A DNA stretch of 64,000 bases from Brevundimonas sp. AAP58. Lineage in GTDB: Bacteria > Pseudomonadota > Alphaproteobacteria > Caulobacterales > Caulobacteraceae. Location of the stretch: NCBI RefSeq assembly GCF_001295975.1, contig NZ_LJHU01000077.1, positions 1 to 64,000 on the forward strand, given 5' to 3'. Under the pieces are notes generated by a model, which saw only the letters and a list, made by a program, of their open reading frames with translations, searched no databases and was not told where the DNA came from. The translations under genes and the position numbers were made by a program. Positions 26,601 to 35,793 of this stretch are shown here, in pieces (position 1 is the stretch's first letter; every line of letters starts with the position of its first letter).

Positions 26601-28150
26601 CCCTGTCCGCGACCTTTCCCAGCGTGCGGCCGCGCCTGACGCGGCTGGCCATCTGGAACATGTGCGTCGGCTTTTTCGGCATCCAGATCGGCTTCGGCCT
26701 GCAGAACGCCAACACCAGCCGCATCTTCCAGACGCTGGGCGCCGAGGTCGACAGCCTGGCTATCCTGTGGATCGCCGCGCCCCTGACCGGCCTGATCGTC
26801 CAGCCGATCATCGGCCATTTCAGCGACAAGACCTGGGGGCCGCTGGGACGGCGGCGGCCCTATTTCCTGTTCGGCGCGGTCGCCACGACCATCGCCCTGG
26901 TCTTCATGCCCAATGCCCCCGTCCTCTGGATGGCAGCGGCGACGCTTTGGATCATGGACGCGGCGATCAACGTCACCATGGAGCCGTTCCGCGCCTTCGT
27001 CGGCGACAACTTGCCCGAGGAACAGCGGGCCACGGGCTATGCGATGCAGAGCTTCTTCATCGGCACGGGCGCGGTCTTCGCCTCCTGTCTGCCGTGGGTG
27101 CTGACGCAGATCGGGGTGGCCAATACCGCGCCGGAAGGCATCGTGCCGGACAGCGTGCGGATCAGCTTCTACGTGGGCGCAGCCTTCATGCTGACGGCCG
27201 TGCTGTGGACCGTCTTCTCGACGAAGGAATACAGCCCCGAACAGATCGACGCCTTCGAAGGTGCTCGCACCGCACCCCTGGCCCATGAGGCGATGCGTCC
27301 CGCCTCGCGCTATCTGTCGGGCGGTATGCTGTGGCTGATCGCCGGCGCGCTCGCCTTCCTCGCTGTCTGGTTCGTGCGCGACCAGGCCGCCGCCCTGCCC
27401 GCCGAGATCGAGGACTGGCGCAAGGCCGTCGGCAAGGAGCTTTATGTCCTGGCTGGTTTCGTCGCGGGCTTCGGCGCGTTGCAGCTGATCGTCGCCGCCT
27501 TGCGCCGCGCCGCCAAATCCAATGGTCTGACCGAAGTGCTCGACGACATGTTCGGCATGCCCGAGACCATGCGCGGGCTGGCGGTCGTTCAGTTCTTTAG
27601 CTGGTTCGCCCTGTTCGCCATGTGGATCTACACCACCGCAGCCGTGACCGCCGTCCACTTCGGGTCTTCGGACACGACCTCGGCGGCCTACAACGAGGGC
27701 GCGGACTGGGTCGGCGTGCTGTTCGGCGTCTACAACGGCGTCGCGGCCCTGGTGGCGTTCGGCCTGCCGGTTCTAGCGCGCCGCATCGGCAAGCGCGGCA
27801 CCCATGCGGTGGCGCTCGCTATGGGCGGGATCGGCCTGATCGGCATCTTCCTGATCCGCGATCCACAGATGCTGTGGCTGCCGATGGTCGGGGTGGGCAT
27901 CGCCTGGGCGTCGATCGTCTCGATGCCCTACGCCATTCTGTCCAGCGCCGTGCCGGGCCGGAAGATGGGCGTCTACATGGGGGTGTTCAACATCTTCATC
28001 GTGGTGCCCCAGCTGGTGGCCGCCACCCTTCTGGGCCTGATGCTGAACGCCCTGTTCCAGTCCCAGGCGATCTGGGCGCTAGTCGTCGGCGGGATCAGCT
28101 TCTTCATCGCCGCGGCCATGAGCCTGAGGGTCAAGGAGGTGAAGGCGTGA
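26597..28150 (+). CDS. MFS (GPH-like) sugar:cation symporter, probably maltose/glucose
   Basis: 517 residues. The start is TTG 26597, overlapping the GH97 stop (TTGA) with GGGGAGG eight bases ahead. About twelve membrane segments are present. The early stretch GFFGIQIGFGLQNANTSRIFQTLG and QPIIGHFSDKTWGPLGRRRPY match maltose/sucrose transporters of this type in Caulobacterales and Xanthomonadales. A larger hydrophilic section lies in the middle loop. It would carry maltose or glucose from the periplasm into the cytoplasm, where the GH13 alpha-glucosidase works. Its stop overlaps the esterase GTG. Confidence 0.88.
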   Translation: MTLSATFPSVRPRLTRLAIWNMCVGFFGIQIGFGLQNANTSRIFQTLGAEVDSLAILWIAAPLTGLIVQPIIGHFSDKTWGPLGRRRPYFLFGAVATTIALVFMPNAPVLWMAAATLWIMDAAINVTMEPFRAFVGDNLPEEQRATGYAMQSFFIGTGAVFASCLPWVLTQIGVANTAPEGIVPDSVRISFYVGAAFMLTAVLWTVFSTKEYSPEQIDAFEGARTAPLAHEAMRPASRYLSGGMLWLIAGALAFLAVWFVRDQAAALPAEIEDWRKAVGKELYVLAGFVAGFGALQLIVAALRRAAKSNGLTEVLDDMFGMPETMRGLAVVQFFSWFALFAMWIYTTAAVTAVHFGSSDTTSAAYNEGADWVGVLFGVYNGVAALVAFGLPVLARRIGKRGTHAVALAMGGIGLIGIFLIRDPQMLWLPMVGVGIAWASIVSMPYAILSSAVPGRKMGVYMGVFNIFIVVPQLVAATLLGLMLNALFQSQAIWALVVGGISFFIAAAMSLRVKEVKA

Positions 28151-29073
28151 ACCGGCGCGACCTGTTGGCGACCCTCGCCGCCCTGCCTTTCGCCGGCTCG
28201 GCGCTCGCCCAAACGGGCGCGATCGCAGGCGGTCGACTGGTCGAGTACGAGGCCGTCGCCTCGGCGCATCTCGGACCCCGGAATGTCACCGTCTGGCTTC
28301 CGCCCGGCTATGACGCGGGCCCCGACCGCCATCCCGTCCTCTACATGCACGACGGCCAGAACCTGTTCGATCCAGCCCGCGCGGCATTCGGCGAATGGGG
28401 CGTGGACGAGCATCTGGTGCGGCTGATCGAGACCGGTCAGGTGCGCGCGCCCATCGTCGTCGGCGTCTGGAACACGCCGCTGCGCCTGCGCGAATATGTG
28501 CCCGCCGACCTGATCGACGCCCTGCCGGTCGAGGTCCGCGACAGCCTGATGCCGATGTACGGCGGCCCGCCCCTGTCCGACGCCTATCTGCGGTTCCTGG
28601 TCGAGGAGCTGAAGCCCCGCATCGACGCCGAATACCGCACCCTGCCCGGCCGGGACGACACGATGTTGATGGGAAGCAGCATGGGCGGATTGATTTCTCT
28701 CTACGCCATGATGAAGCATCCGAACGTCTTCGGAGCCGCCGGCTGCCTGTCGACCCACTGGCCCTTGCGTCTGGAGCGGCTGGAGGGCGATGCGCTCAAC
28801 ACCTGGCGTGAGGCGGTGGTCCAGGCCTGGTCCGACGTCATCCGGCGCGGTCTACCCGACCCGGCGACCCACCGCCTCTACATGGACCGGGGCGACGAGA
28901 CGCTGGATCAGTTCTACGCCTTCTTTCAGTCGCGCATCGACGCGGTGATCCGCGACGCTGGCTGGGGCCCCGACCGGTTCAAGACGCTAGTCTTCCCGAC
29001 CGCCGAACACAACGAGAAGAGCTGGAACAGCCGCCTCGACGTGCCCCTGACCTTCCTTCTTCCCGCTGCCTGA
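28147..29073 (+). CDS. Exported esterase, alpha/beta hydrolase (esterase D/EstA type)
   Basis: 308 residues from GTG 28147 (GTGA overlap with the transporter stop). A twin-arginine-like N-terminus (NRRDLLATLAALPFAGSALAQ) predicts export. The fold begins VTVWLPPGYD and HPVLYMHDGQNLFD. The nucleophile elbow is GSSMGG and the likely catalytic His is in PTAEHNEKSW. Putative esterases of this family remove acyl groups from carbohydrates; in a starch locus it could deacylate modified oligosaccharides. That substrate is only inferred from position. Confidence 0.82.
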   Translation: MNRRDLLATLAALPFAGSALAQTGAIAGGRLVEYEAVASAHLGPRNVTVWLPPGYDAGPDRHPVLYMHDGQNLFDPARAAFGEWGVDEHLVRLIETGQVRAPIVVGVWNTPLRLREYVPADLIDALPVEVRDSLMPMYGGPPLSDAYLRFLVEELKPRIDAEYRTLPGRDDTMLMGSSMGGLISLYAMMKHPNVFGAAGCLSTHWPLRLERLEGDALNTWREAVVQAWSDVIRRGLPDPATHRLYMDRGDETLDQFYAFFQSRIDAVIRDAGWGPDRFKTLVFPTAEHNEKSWNSRLDVPLTFLLPAA

Positions 29074-29084
29074 GAGTGACCGCC

Positions 29085-31484
29085 ATGCGTAGACTGACCT
29101 CGATCCTGATGGCCGGATCGGCCGCTCTGGCGCTCAGCGCCTGCGCCCTGCTGCCCCAGCCGATGCGGATGCAGGGTGCCGTTTCCGTTCCGGCCGACGT
29201 CGCCATTGCCCCCGGCGCGCCGGGCGACCAGCCAACCTGGGTCAACGCCGCCAAGACCGGCGCGGGCTCGTCCTACGAAGCCTATGTCGATGGCCGTTAT
29301 CAGGACGGCGGACCGACCGGCGTAGTGTCGCGGGTGTGGTTCTCCATCGCCGACGGCGTCCTGACCGAGACCATGTACGGCCTGATCCACGAGGCCCAGA
29401 TCAAGCAACTGCGCTTCGCCGTCGCCACCGAAAGCGGCCTGGCCGTCGAAGGCCCCGATACGACCGACCGCACCGAGTATCTTCACACCGACGCCCAGGG
29501 TCGCCCCCTGTCCCCCGCCTATCGCGTCACCACCACCGACCGGAACGGTCGCTTCGAAATCGAGAAGCACGTCTTCACCGATCCGGATCGACAGGCCCTG
29601 ATGATGCGCGTCACAGTCCGCGCGCTGTCGTCCGACGTCACGCCCTGGCTGCTGCTGGAGCCGCATGTGGCCAACACCGGCGTCGGGGACCGCGGCGAGG
29701 CGAGGCCCGAAGCGCTGCACGCCTTCGAGGGCGACACTCATCTGCTGCTGCGCCCCGGCGCACCCTTCGAGACCGCCAGTGTGGGGTTCGTCGGCGCGTC
29801 TGATCCCCTCGCCGATCTGGCGGACGGCGATCTGGACATCGCCTATCGCTCGACCGGCGACGAGGGTGGTAACATCATGCTGGCGGGCGGCCTGCCGACG
29901 ATCCGGGCGGGAGAGAGCCTGACCCGCGACTTCGTCATCGGCTTCGGCGAAACGCGCGAGGGCGCGGAAGGCGCGGCCGACGGAGCCCTGGCCACGGGCT
30001 ACGAGACGGTGCTGGCCAACTTCAACGGCGAAGGCGCGGCGGTCGGCTGGGAGGACTACATCGCCTCGCTGGACCAGCTGCCCCGGCTCGCCGAACAGTC
30101 CACCGACGGCGGCAGGCTCGCCTATTCCTCGGCCCTGATGCTGAAGGTCCAGGAGGATCGCACCTATGCCGGTGCCCTGATCGCCAGCCTGTCAAACCCC
30201 TGGGGCGACACGGTGGACGCGACCAACCCCTCGACCGGCTACAAGGCCGTCTGGCCGCGCGACTTCTATCAGGTGGCCATGGCCATGCTGGCGCTGGGCG
30301 ACACCGAGACGCCGCTGGCGGCCTTCCGCTACCTGCCCCAGGTCCAGGTCCGCGCCGAGACGCCGGGCAATACGGGCGCCACCGGCTGGTTCCTGCAGAA
30401 GACCTGGGTCGACGGGACCATCGAATGGGTCGCGGTCCAGCTGGACCAGACGGCCATGCCGATCATGCTGGGCTGGCGGCTGTGGAAGGACGGCGTGGTC
30501 TCCGACGCCGAGATGGCGCGGATGTACCGCGACATGATCAAGCCGGCCGCAGACTTCCTGGTCGACGGCGGCACGCTGGGCATCCTCTGGAACGACCGCA
30601 CCGTGACCCCGCCTTGGACCCAGCAGGAGCGGTGGGAAGAGCAGGAGGGCTATTCTCCGTCCACCACCGCCGCCGTGGTGGCGGGGCTGGTGACCGCCGC
30701 CGAGATCGCCCGGGCGTCGGGCGACACGGCCTCCGCCGACCGCTATCTGGCCACCGCCGACGACTATGCCTCAAAGATCGAGAGCCGGATGTTCACGACG
30801 AACGGCTCGCTGGGCGATGGCGAATACTTCGTGCGCATCACCCGCAACGAGGATCCGAACGACCGCGCTCCGATCGGCGAGGCCAACGCCCAGCAGGGCC
30901 TGCCCGAGGATCAGATCGTCGACGGCGGCTTCCTGGAGCTGGTGCGCTATGGCGTGCGCCGGGCCGATGCGCCGTCGATCCTGGCCACCCTGCCCGAGTA
31001 TGACGATCAGACCCGAGAGGATCGGCTGCGGGTCCGCTATGACCTCAACGGCTTTCCGGCCTTCCGCCGCTACGGCAACGACGGCTACGGCGAGAATGTC
31101 GAGACGGGCGGAAGCTACGGCGTCGGCGGCATGACGCCCGGCCAGCGCGGCCGGGTCTGGCCCTTCTTCACCGGAGAGCGCGGACACTACGAACTGGCGC
31201 GGGCGCTTCAGGGCGGCTCGGCCTCTCCCGGCGAACTCGCCCGCATCCGTGACACCTACGTCGCCGGTATGGAGAGCTTCGCCAATGGAGGTCTGTTGTT
31301 GCCTGAACAGGTCTGGGACGGCGTCGGCAACCGCACGCGATTCAACTATGACCCCGGCCAAGGCACGAATTCGGCGACGCCGCTGGCGTGGACCCACGCG
31401 GAATATATCAAGCTGTTGCGCTCGCTGGCCGACCGGCAGGTCTGGGACCGTTATGCTCCAGTGGCCGAGCGTTACGGGCGGTAG
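29085..31484 (+). CDS. Glucoamylase-type lipoprotein, glycoside hydrolase family 15
   Basis: 799 residues from ATG 29085; a GTG at 29076 is less likely. A lipobox (ALSAC, Cys about residue 22) indicates a lipid-anchored envelope protein. An N-terminal glucodextranase-like beta-sandwich (about 50-310) precedes an (alpha/alpha)6 barrel. The catalytic segment QERWEEQEGYSPSTTAA (about residues 514-530) matches GH15 glucoamylases. It would release glucose from the ends of maltodextrins at the membrane. Last gene of the GH97 operon; inverted palindromic repeats follow within 7 bp. Confidence 0.92.
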   Translation: MRRLTSILMAGSAALALSACALLPQPMRMQGAVSVPADVAIAPGAPGDQPTWVNAAKTGAGSSYEAYVDGRYQDGGPTGVVSRVWFSIADGVLTETMYGLIHEAQIKQLRFAVATESGLAVEGPDTTDRTEYLHTDAQGRPLSPAYRVTTTDRNGRFEIEKHVFTDPDRQALMMRVTVRALSSDVTPWLLLEPHVANTGVGDRGEARPEALHAFEGDTHLLLRPGAPFETASVGFVGASDPLADLADGDLDIAYRSTGDEGGNIMLAGGLPTIRAGESLTRDFVIGFGETREGAEGAADGALATGYETVLANFNGEGAAVGWEDYIASLDQLPRLAEQSTDGGRLAYSSALMLKVQEDRTYAGALIASLSNPWGDTVDATNPSTGYKAVWPRDFYQVAMAMLALGDTETPLAAFRYLPQVQVRAETPGNTGATGWFLQKTWVDGTIEWVAVQLDQTAMPIMLGWRLWKDGVVSDAEMARMYRDMIKPAADFLVDGGTLGILWNDRTVTPPWTQQERWEEQEGYSPSTTAAVVAGLVTAAEIARASGDTASADRYLATADDYASKIESRMFTTNGSLGDGEYFVRITRNEDPNDRAPIGEANAQQGLPEDQIVDGGFLELVRYGVRRADAPSILATLPEYDDQTREDRLRVRYDLNGFPAFRRYGNDGYGENVETGGSYGVGGMTPGQRGRVWPFFTGERGHYELARALQGGSASPGELARIRDTYVAGMESFANGGLLLPEQVWDGVGNRTRFNYDPGQGTNSATPLAWTHAEYIKLLRSLADRQVWDRYAPVAERYGR

Positions 31485-31490
31485 TCAAGG

Positions 31491-31646
31491 ATCTCTCCCT
31501 CCCCCTCGGGGGAGGGTGGTCGGAGCGCAGCGGAGACCGGGTGGGGACGGCCGGGCGCGCCCAATGCCCGGCATTGCCACTGTATGGCCTTGCCGCCCCC
31601 ATCCGATCGCTTCGCGATCTGCCCTGCCCCGCAGGGGCAGGGAGAG
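31491..31646. repeat. Inverted doublet of palindromic repeats (REPIN-like, type C variant)
   Basis: The left unit (31491-31546) contains the hairpin CCCTCCCCCTCGGGGGAGGG (31497-31516), then a second small hairpin and GGGTGGGG. The right unit (31597-31646) is a diverged inverted copy with the hairpin CCCTGCCCC/GGGGCAGGG (31622-31642) and CCCCATC. The unit layout (strong C/G hairpin, smaller hairpin, G-rich run) matches the repeats around glyS. It lies between the convergent GH15 and TorF genes and could also act as a two-way terminator. Confidence 0.7.
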
Positions 31647-31661
31647 CGCTGTTGTCGTTTC

Positions 31662-32345
31662 TCAGAACGCTGCCTTCACCGTCGCCACGAAGCGGTCCTC
31701 GGCGATAGCCAGGCCGTTGATGTCGGTGTCGTGATAACGCAGGTCCAGCGTCAGGTTGTCGGTCACGGCATAGGCTGCGCCGAGGTTCCAGGTGACGTAG
31801 TCGTCGGATACGTCCAGCCACTGCTGACCGACCGCGCCGGACACCGTCCAGCCGACCGTCGTGGCATAGGCACCGTTCAGCTCCAGATAGGCCGCCTCGT
31901 CGTCGACGCCGAAGAAGTCGGGCGAGACGTACAGGGCCACACCCCCGGTGAACGGCCCCACGGCGCGCGAGGCCGCAGCCTTGAACTCGACGTAGTCATA
32001 GTCGGCCCCACCCGGCGCATTGCCATAGAGGTAGCCCACCACGCCGAAGTCGAGCGCATAGCCCCCCGCCTCGGTGCGGAATCCGCCGTAGAGATCGACC
32101 TCGAGATCGGTGTCATCGCCGAAGTCGACGTTCGATGCCCAGGCCCCGGCGTAGAAGGAACCGGCGGTCAGATCGACGCCGCCCGAGATCGCCGGATCCT
32201 CATTGGTCTGGCTGACGCCCCGGAAGACATAGTCGGTGCTGACGGCGGCGTTGAAGGCGATGTCCACGTCCTGGGCCGAGACGGCCGAAGCGGTGCCAGT
32301 CAGAAGCGCGGCGGCGAGCGCGGCGAAGGTGGTCTGCAGTCTCAT
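31662..32345 (-). CDS. TorF family putative outer-membrane porin
   Basis: 227 residues from ATG 32345. The signal peptide ends near VSAQ (about residue 25). The first strand, FNAAVSTDYVFRGVSQTNEDPAISGG, is the hallmark of the TIGR02001/TorF family, and the remainder is a short beta-barrel of alternating residues ending in VATVKAAF. In proteobacteria this family is often found next to glnK and amtB, as here beside amtB, suggesting a role in uptake under nitrogen limitation. The cargo is unknown. Confidence 0.9.
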   Translation of the reverse strand: MRLQTTFAALAAALLTGTASAVSAQDVDIAFNAAVSTDYVFRGVSQTNEDPAISGGVDLTAGSFYAGAWASNVDFGDDTDLEVDLYGGFRTEAGGYALDFGVVGYLYGNAPGGADYDYVEFKAAASRAVGPFTGGVALYVSPDFFGVDDEAAYLELNGAYATTVGWTVSGAVGQQWLDVSDDYVTWNLGAAYAVTDNLTLDLRYHDTDINGLAIAEDRFVATVKAAF

Positions 32346-32378
32346 CTCGATATCCCCTCGTGATGATGTTGGATTGGG

Positions 32379-32414
32379 CCCGCCGGGCACGAAGGGAGGA
32401 TCGCCCCCGGCGGG
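32379..32414 (-). terminator. GC hairpin between amtB and the porin gene
   Basis: CCCGCCGGG and CCCGGCGGG form a perfect 9-bp stem with an 18-nt loop in the 79-bp gap between amtB and the TorF gene. There is no T-run, so it may be a partial terminator or an mRNA-stabilising hairpin in a shared transcript. Confidence 0.45.
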
Positions 32415-32424
32415 TACGCGGCAC

Positions 32425-33900
32425 TCAGGCGCCTTCCAGCGCCTCTCCGTGGAGGGTGGTGTCCAGGCCCTCGGCCTCCTGAGCGTCACTGACGCGCAGC
32501 CCGGTGGTGAACTTGCAGATCACCAGGATGAGGAAAGTCAAAACGGCGGACCAGGCGATGGTCCAGGCCAGGCCCATGGCCTGGGTCGGGATGTTGGCCC
32601 CTTCCGACAGGCTGTTCACCGCCGTGGTGGCGAAGACGCCGGTCAGGATAGCACCCAGCAGGCCGCCCGCGCCGTGGATGCCGAAGGCGTCCAGGCTGTC
32701 GTCATAGCGCAGCAGCTTCTTCAGCCAGACCGACGAGGCGTAGCAGACCGGACCGGCGATCAGGCCGATGATGACCGCGCCCTTGGGATCGACGAAGCCC
32801 GCCGCCGGGGTGATGGCCACCAGACCGGCGACCAAGCCGGACAGCACGCCGATCAGCGACGGCTTCTTCTTCTCCATCACCTCGACGATCTTCCAGGTCA
32901 GGGAGGCGGCGAAGGCGGCCAGCAGGGTGTTGAGCAAGGCCACGCCCGCGATGGCGTCGGCCGCCCAGGCCGAGCCGGCGTTGAAGCCGATCCAGCCGAC
33001 GAGCAGCAGAGACGCCCCGATCATGGTCAGGACCGGGTTGTGGGCGTTCATGACCTCGGCACCATAGCCTTTGCGCGGCCCCATGAAGAGGGCGCAGACC
33101 AGACCCGCGACACCGGAGTTGACGTGCACCACCGCGCCACCGGCGAAGTCGAGCACGCCCGCCGAGCCCAGGAAGCCGCCGCCCCAGACCCAGTGGCAGA
33201 TCGGGGCATAGACGAGGAGCGTCCACAGGCCGGTGAACAGCAGGAGCGCCGAATACTTGATCCGTTCGGCGAAGGCACCGGTCACAAGCGCTGGTGTGAT
33301 GATGGCGAAGGTCAGCTGGAAGGCGATCCAGAGATACTCCGGCAAACCCGGCGCGGCGGAATAGGCCGTCTCCATGGTCACGCCGTTTAGGAAGGCGGCG
33401 TCGAGGCTACCGATGAACGACTGCACCGTGTCGCCGTCGAAGCCCAACATCGGCTGGCCGACGCCGAAGGCCAGAGAATAGCCCGCCGCGAACCAGGCCA
33501 GGCTGACCACGGCGGCGACGCCCAGAGACTGGGTGATGGTGGCGATGACGTTCTTGCGCCTCACCATGCCACCGTAGAACAGGGCCAGGCCCGGCAGGGT
33601 CATCAACAGGACCAGCGCCGTGGAGGTCAGGATCCACGAGCTGGCGGCGGCGTCAGGTTCGGCCACCGCCTGATGGGCCAGAAGCACGGGGGCCGGAGCG
33701 GCCTCTTCCTCAGGCGCGGCGACCGCCTCGACGGCAGCGGCGGCTTCGGTGGTCACGGCTTCGGCCGTTTCGGCGACGGCGGCGGCCGCGGCCGTTACAG
33801 GCTCGGCGGATGCCGCGAAGGCACCCCCGGCGTAGAACAGTGCTGCGGTCAGCAGACAGAGGGCGATCGCCCCCGGAAGTCGATTAAGCAACTGCGACAT
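32425..33900 (-). CDS. amtB: Ammonium transporter (first paralogue)
   Basis: 491 residues from ATG 33900, which has GAGGGG six bases upstream; an ATG at 33906 abuts that ribosome site and is unlikely. A signal-like hydrophobic N-terminus is followed by an unusual Ala/Glu/Val-rich extension (about residues 30-75) before the first transport helix at SSWILTSTALVLLMTLPGLA. The twin histidines are in AVVHVNSG and DAFGIHGAGG, and the C-terminal tail ends TGLRV..EEGLD-like. It conducts ammonium across the inner membrane. No glnK gene is adjacent. It follows leuB with a 200-bp gap. Confidence 0.95.
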   Translation of the reverse strand: MSQLLNRLPGAIALCLLTAALFYAGGAFAASAEPVTAAAAAVAETAEAVTTEAAAAVEAVAAPEEEAAPAPVLLAHQAVAEPDAAASSWILTSTALVLLMTLPGLALFYGGMVRRKNVIATITQSLGVAAVVSLAWFAAGYSLAFGVGQPMLGFDGDTVQSFIGSLDAAFLNGVTMETAYSAAPGLPEYLWIAFQLTFAIITPALVTGAFAERIKYSALLLFTGLWTLLVYAPICHWVWGGGFLGSAGVLDFAGGAVVHVNSGVAGLVCALFMGPRKGYGAEVMNAHNPVLTMIGASLLLVGWIGFNAGSAWAADAIAGVALLNTLLAAFAASLTWKIVEVMEKKKPSLIGVLSGLVAGLVAITPAAGFVDPKGAVIIGLIAGPVCYASSVWLKKLLRYDDSLDAFGIHGAGGLLGAILTGVFATTAVNSLSEGANIPTQAMGLAWTIAWSAVLTFLILVICKFTTGLRVSDAQEAEGLDTTLHGEALEGA

Positions 33901-33990
33901 GAGCATCCCCTCTTCGATCTCGCAGTTGCGAACTGTTTACCGCAACGCTGTTCGGCGCAAGGGGTATATTGCGGTTTTGCGCAAGTTTCG

Positions 33991-34006
33991 TGTGCTAGAG
34001 AGCACA
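33991..34006. promoter_or_regulatory. Inverted repeat upstream of amtB
   Basis: TGTGCTAGAGAGCACA has perfect 6-bp arms around AGAG, 91-106 bp before the amtB start, in an AT-rich 200-bp gap after leuB. The orientation (GTGC...GCAC) is opposite to the usual NtrC half-site order, so I do not call it an NtrC site. It could be an operator or a short RNA hairpin. Confidence 0.45.
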
Positions 34007-34102
34007 TATCCGCGGCCATTGAAAAGATTATTGCTCCGAAACTTCGCTGCAACGCACAACGCAACTGTGTGACGGCTCCGCGACGAAAAGGTTAACCCCG
34101 GA

Positions 34103-35203
34103 TCATCCCCAGTGCATCTGTACCCGATGCGAGGCCGCCCAGTGGATCGCCTTGATGGCGTCGATGACCGCCCCCGCCGCCGTCCGGGTGCCGAGCTCAC
34201 CGCCCAGATCGGCCGTGACCGCGCCCGCCGCCAGCACCGCCGCCACCGCCGCCTCGATGGACGACGCCTCGTCCTCCATATCCAGGCTGTGGCGCAGCAT
34301 CATGGCCGCCGACAGAATGGTTCCGACCGGATTGGCCAGGTCCTGACCCGCGATGTCGGGCGCAGAGCCGTGGATGGGCTCGAACAGGCCAGGCCCCGAT
34401 TCGCCCAGCGACGCCGACGGCAGCAGGCCGATCGACCCGCCCAGCACGCTGATCTCATCGGACAGGATGTCGCCGAACATGTTCTCGGTCAGGATGACAT
34501 CGTATTCGCGGGGCTTGCGGATCAGGTGCATCGCCATGGAGTCAACCAGGGCGTGCTCCAGCCTCACCTGCGGGAACTCCTCGGCGTGGATGCGGGTCAC
34601 GACCTCGCGCCACAGGCGGCTGGTCTCCATGACGTTGGCCTTATCGACCGAGGTGACCTTGCCGCGCCGTTGCAGGGCGGTCTTGAAGGCGGCGCGCGCC
34701 ACCCGTTCGATCTCGGGCACAGTGTAGATGCACAGGTCCGAGGCCATGTCGGCCGTCCGGGTCTTCTCGCCGAAATAGACGCCACCGGTCAGCTCGCGGA
34801 ACACGATCAGATCGACGCCCTCGACGATCTCCTTCTTCAGCGGCGAGCGATGCGCCAGAACCGGGGACACCTGTAGCGGACGCAGGTTGGCGAACAGGCC
34901 CATGGCCTTGCGGATGCCCAGCAGCCCCTCTTCGGGCCGTCGCTTGCCGCCGTCCCATTGGGGCCCGCCGACTGCGCCGAGCAGAACGCCGTCGGCCGCC
35001 AGACAGGCGGCGGTCGTCTCGGGCGGCAGGGGATCGCCGGTGGCATCGATGGCCGCGCCGCCGATCAGATGCTCGGCGAAATCGAAGCGGTGGCCGTAGA
35101 AGTCGCCGATAACGCCGAGCACGGCCTTGGCCGCCGCCGTGACCTCGGGGCCGACGCCGTCGCCGGGCAGGAGGACGATGTTGTAGGTCCGGGTATTGGG
35201 CAT
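34103..35203 (-). CDS. leuB: 3-isopropylmalate dehydrogenase
   Basis: 366 residues from ATG 35203, one base of which overlaps the leuD stop (TGATG). It oxidises and decarboxylates 3-isopropylmalate with NAD+ in leucine synthesis. LLPGDGVGPEV opens the protein. The substrate/metal region shows VRLEHALVDSMAMHLI and NMFGDILSDE, and FEPIHGSAPDIAGQDLANP is the classic C-terminal signature. Length is normal. Last gene of the branched-chain operon. Confidence 0.97.
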   Translation of the reverse strand: MPNTRTYNIVLLPGDGVGPEVTAAAKAVLGVIGDFYGHRFDFAEHLIGGAAIDATGDPLPPETTAACLAADGVLLGAVGGPQWDGGKRRPEEGLLGIRKAMGLFANLRPLQVSPVLAHRSPLKKEIVEGVDLIVFRELTGGVYFGEKTRTADMASDLCIYTVPEIERVARAAFKTALQRRGKVTSVDKANVMETSRLWREVVTRIHAEEFPQVRLEHALVDSMAMHLIRKPREYDVILTENMFGDILSDEISVLGGSIGLLPSASLGESGPGLFEPIHGSAPDIAGQDLANPVGTILSAAMMLRHSLDMEDEASSIEAAVAAVLAAGAVTADLGGELGTRTAAGAVIDAIKAIHWAASHRVQMHWG

Positions 35204-35793
35204 CAGACGGGCTCCGGCGCGTGGGCGCGCTCATAGGCTTCGATGGCGGGCATGGACTTCTGCAGCCAGCCCAGGGTGTCGACCCCGTCCAGCAAGCATT
35301 GGCGGGCGAAGGGTTCGACGGCGAAGGCGACCGGGGCGTGGTTGCCCCGACGCACCTCCTGGGCCTCCAGGTCGATGGTCACGGGCTGGTCCGGATGCGC
35401 CGCCAGATCGTCCCAGGTCGCCTGATCGACGACCACCGGCAGAAAACCGTTCTTCAGGGCGTTGGAGGTGAAGATATCGGCGATCGAGGTCGAGATGACG
35501 GCGCGGAAGCCGTAGTCCACCAGGGCCCAGGGCGCGTGCTCCCGCGATGATCCGCAGCCGAAGTTGTCGCCGGCCAGAAGGATGCGGTGCTCTGTCGGAT
35601 CGATCCGGTTCAGCACGGCTTCCGGCTTGGGCGTCCCGTCGGCCTCGTAGCGCCAGTCGTGGAATGCGTGACGGCCCAGGCCCTCGCGGCTTGTGGTCGT
35701 CAGGAAGCGGGCCGGAATGATCTGGTCGGTGTCGATATTGGCCTGGGACAGGACCAGCACCTTGGAGGTCAGCGTCTTCAGGGGCTCAGGCAT
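35203..35793 (-). CDS. leuD: 3-isopropylmalate dehydratase small subunit
   Basis: 196 residues from ATG 35793. It is the swivelling subunit that pairs with LeuC to isomerise 2- to 3-isopropylmalate. [11 protein letters not shown] and [19 protein letters not shown] are diagnostic. The start lies 8 bp inside the leuC 3' end, and the stop overlaps the leuB ATG by one base, so translation of leuC, leuD and leuB is coupled. Confidence 0.97.
   Translation of the reverse strand: MPEPLKTLTSKVLVLSQANIDTDQIIPARFLTTTSREGLGRHAFHDWRYEADGTPKPEAVLNRIDPTEHRILLAGDNFGCGSSREHAPWALVDYGFRAVISTSIADIFTSNALKNGFLPVVVDQATWDDLAAHPDQPVTIDLEAQEVRRGNHAPVAFAVEPFARQCLLDGVDTLGWLQKSMPAIEAYERAHAPEPV

Noticed and set aside
31491-31646. 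CRISPR array
   Set aside because: Only two units in inverted orientation with internal palindromes; there is no regular spacing, spacers or cas genes.
33991-34006. NtrC binding site at amtB
   Set aside because: The half-sites are in the GTGC...GCAC order, opposite to the GCAC...GTGC expected, and no -24/-12 promoter was seen.
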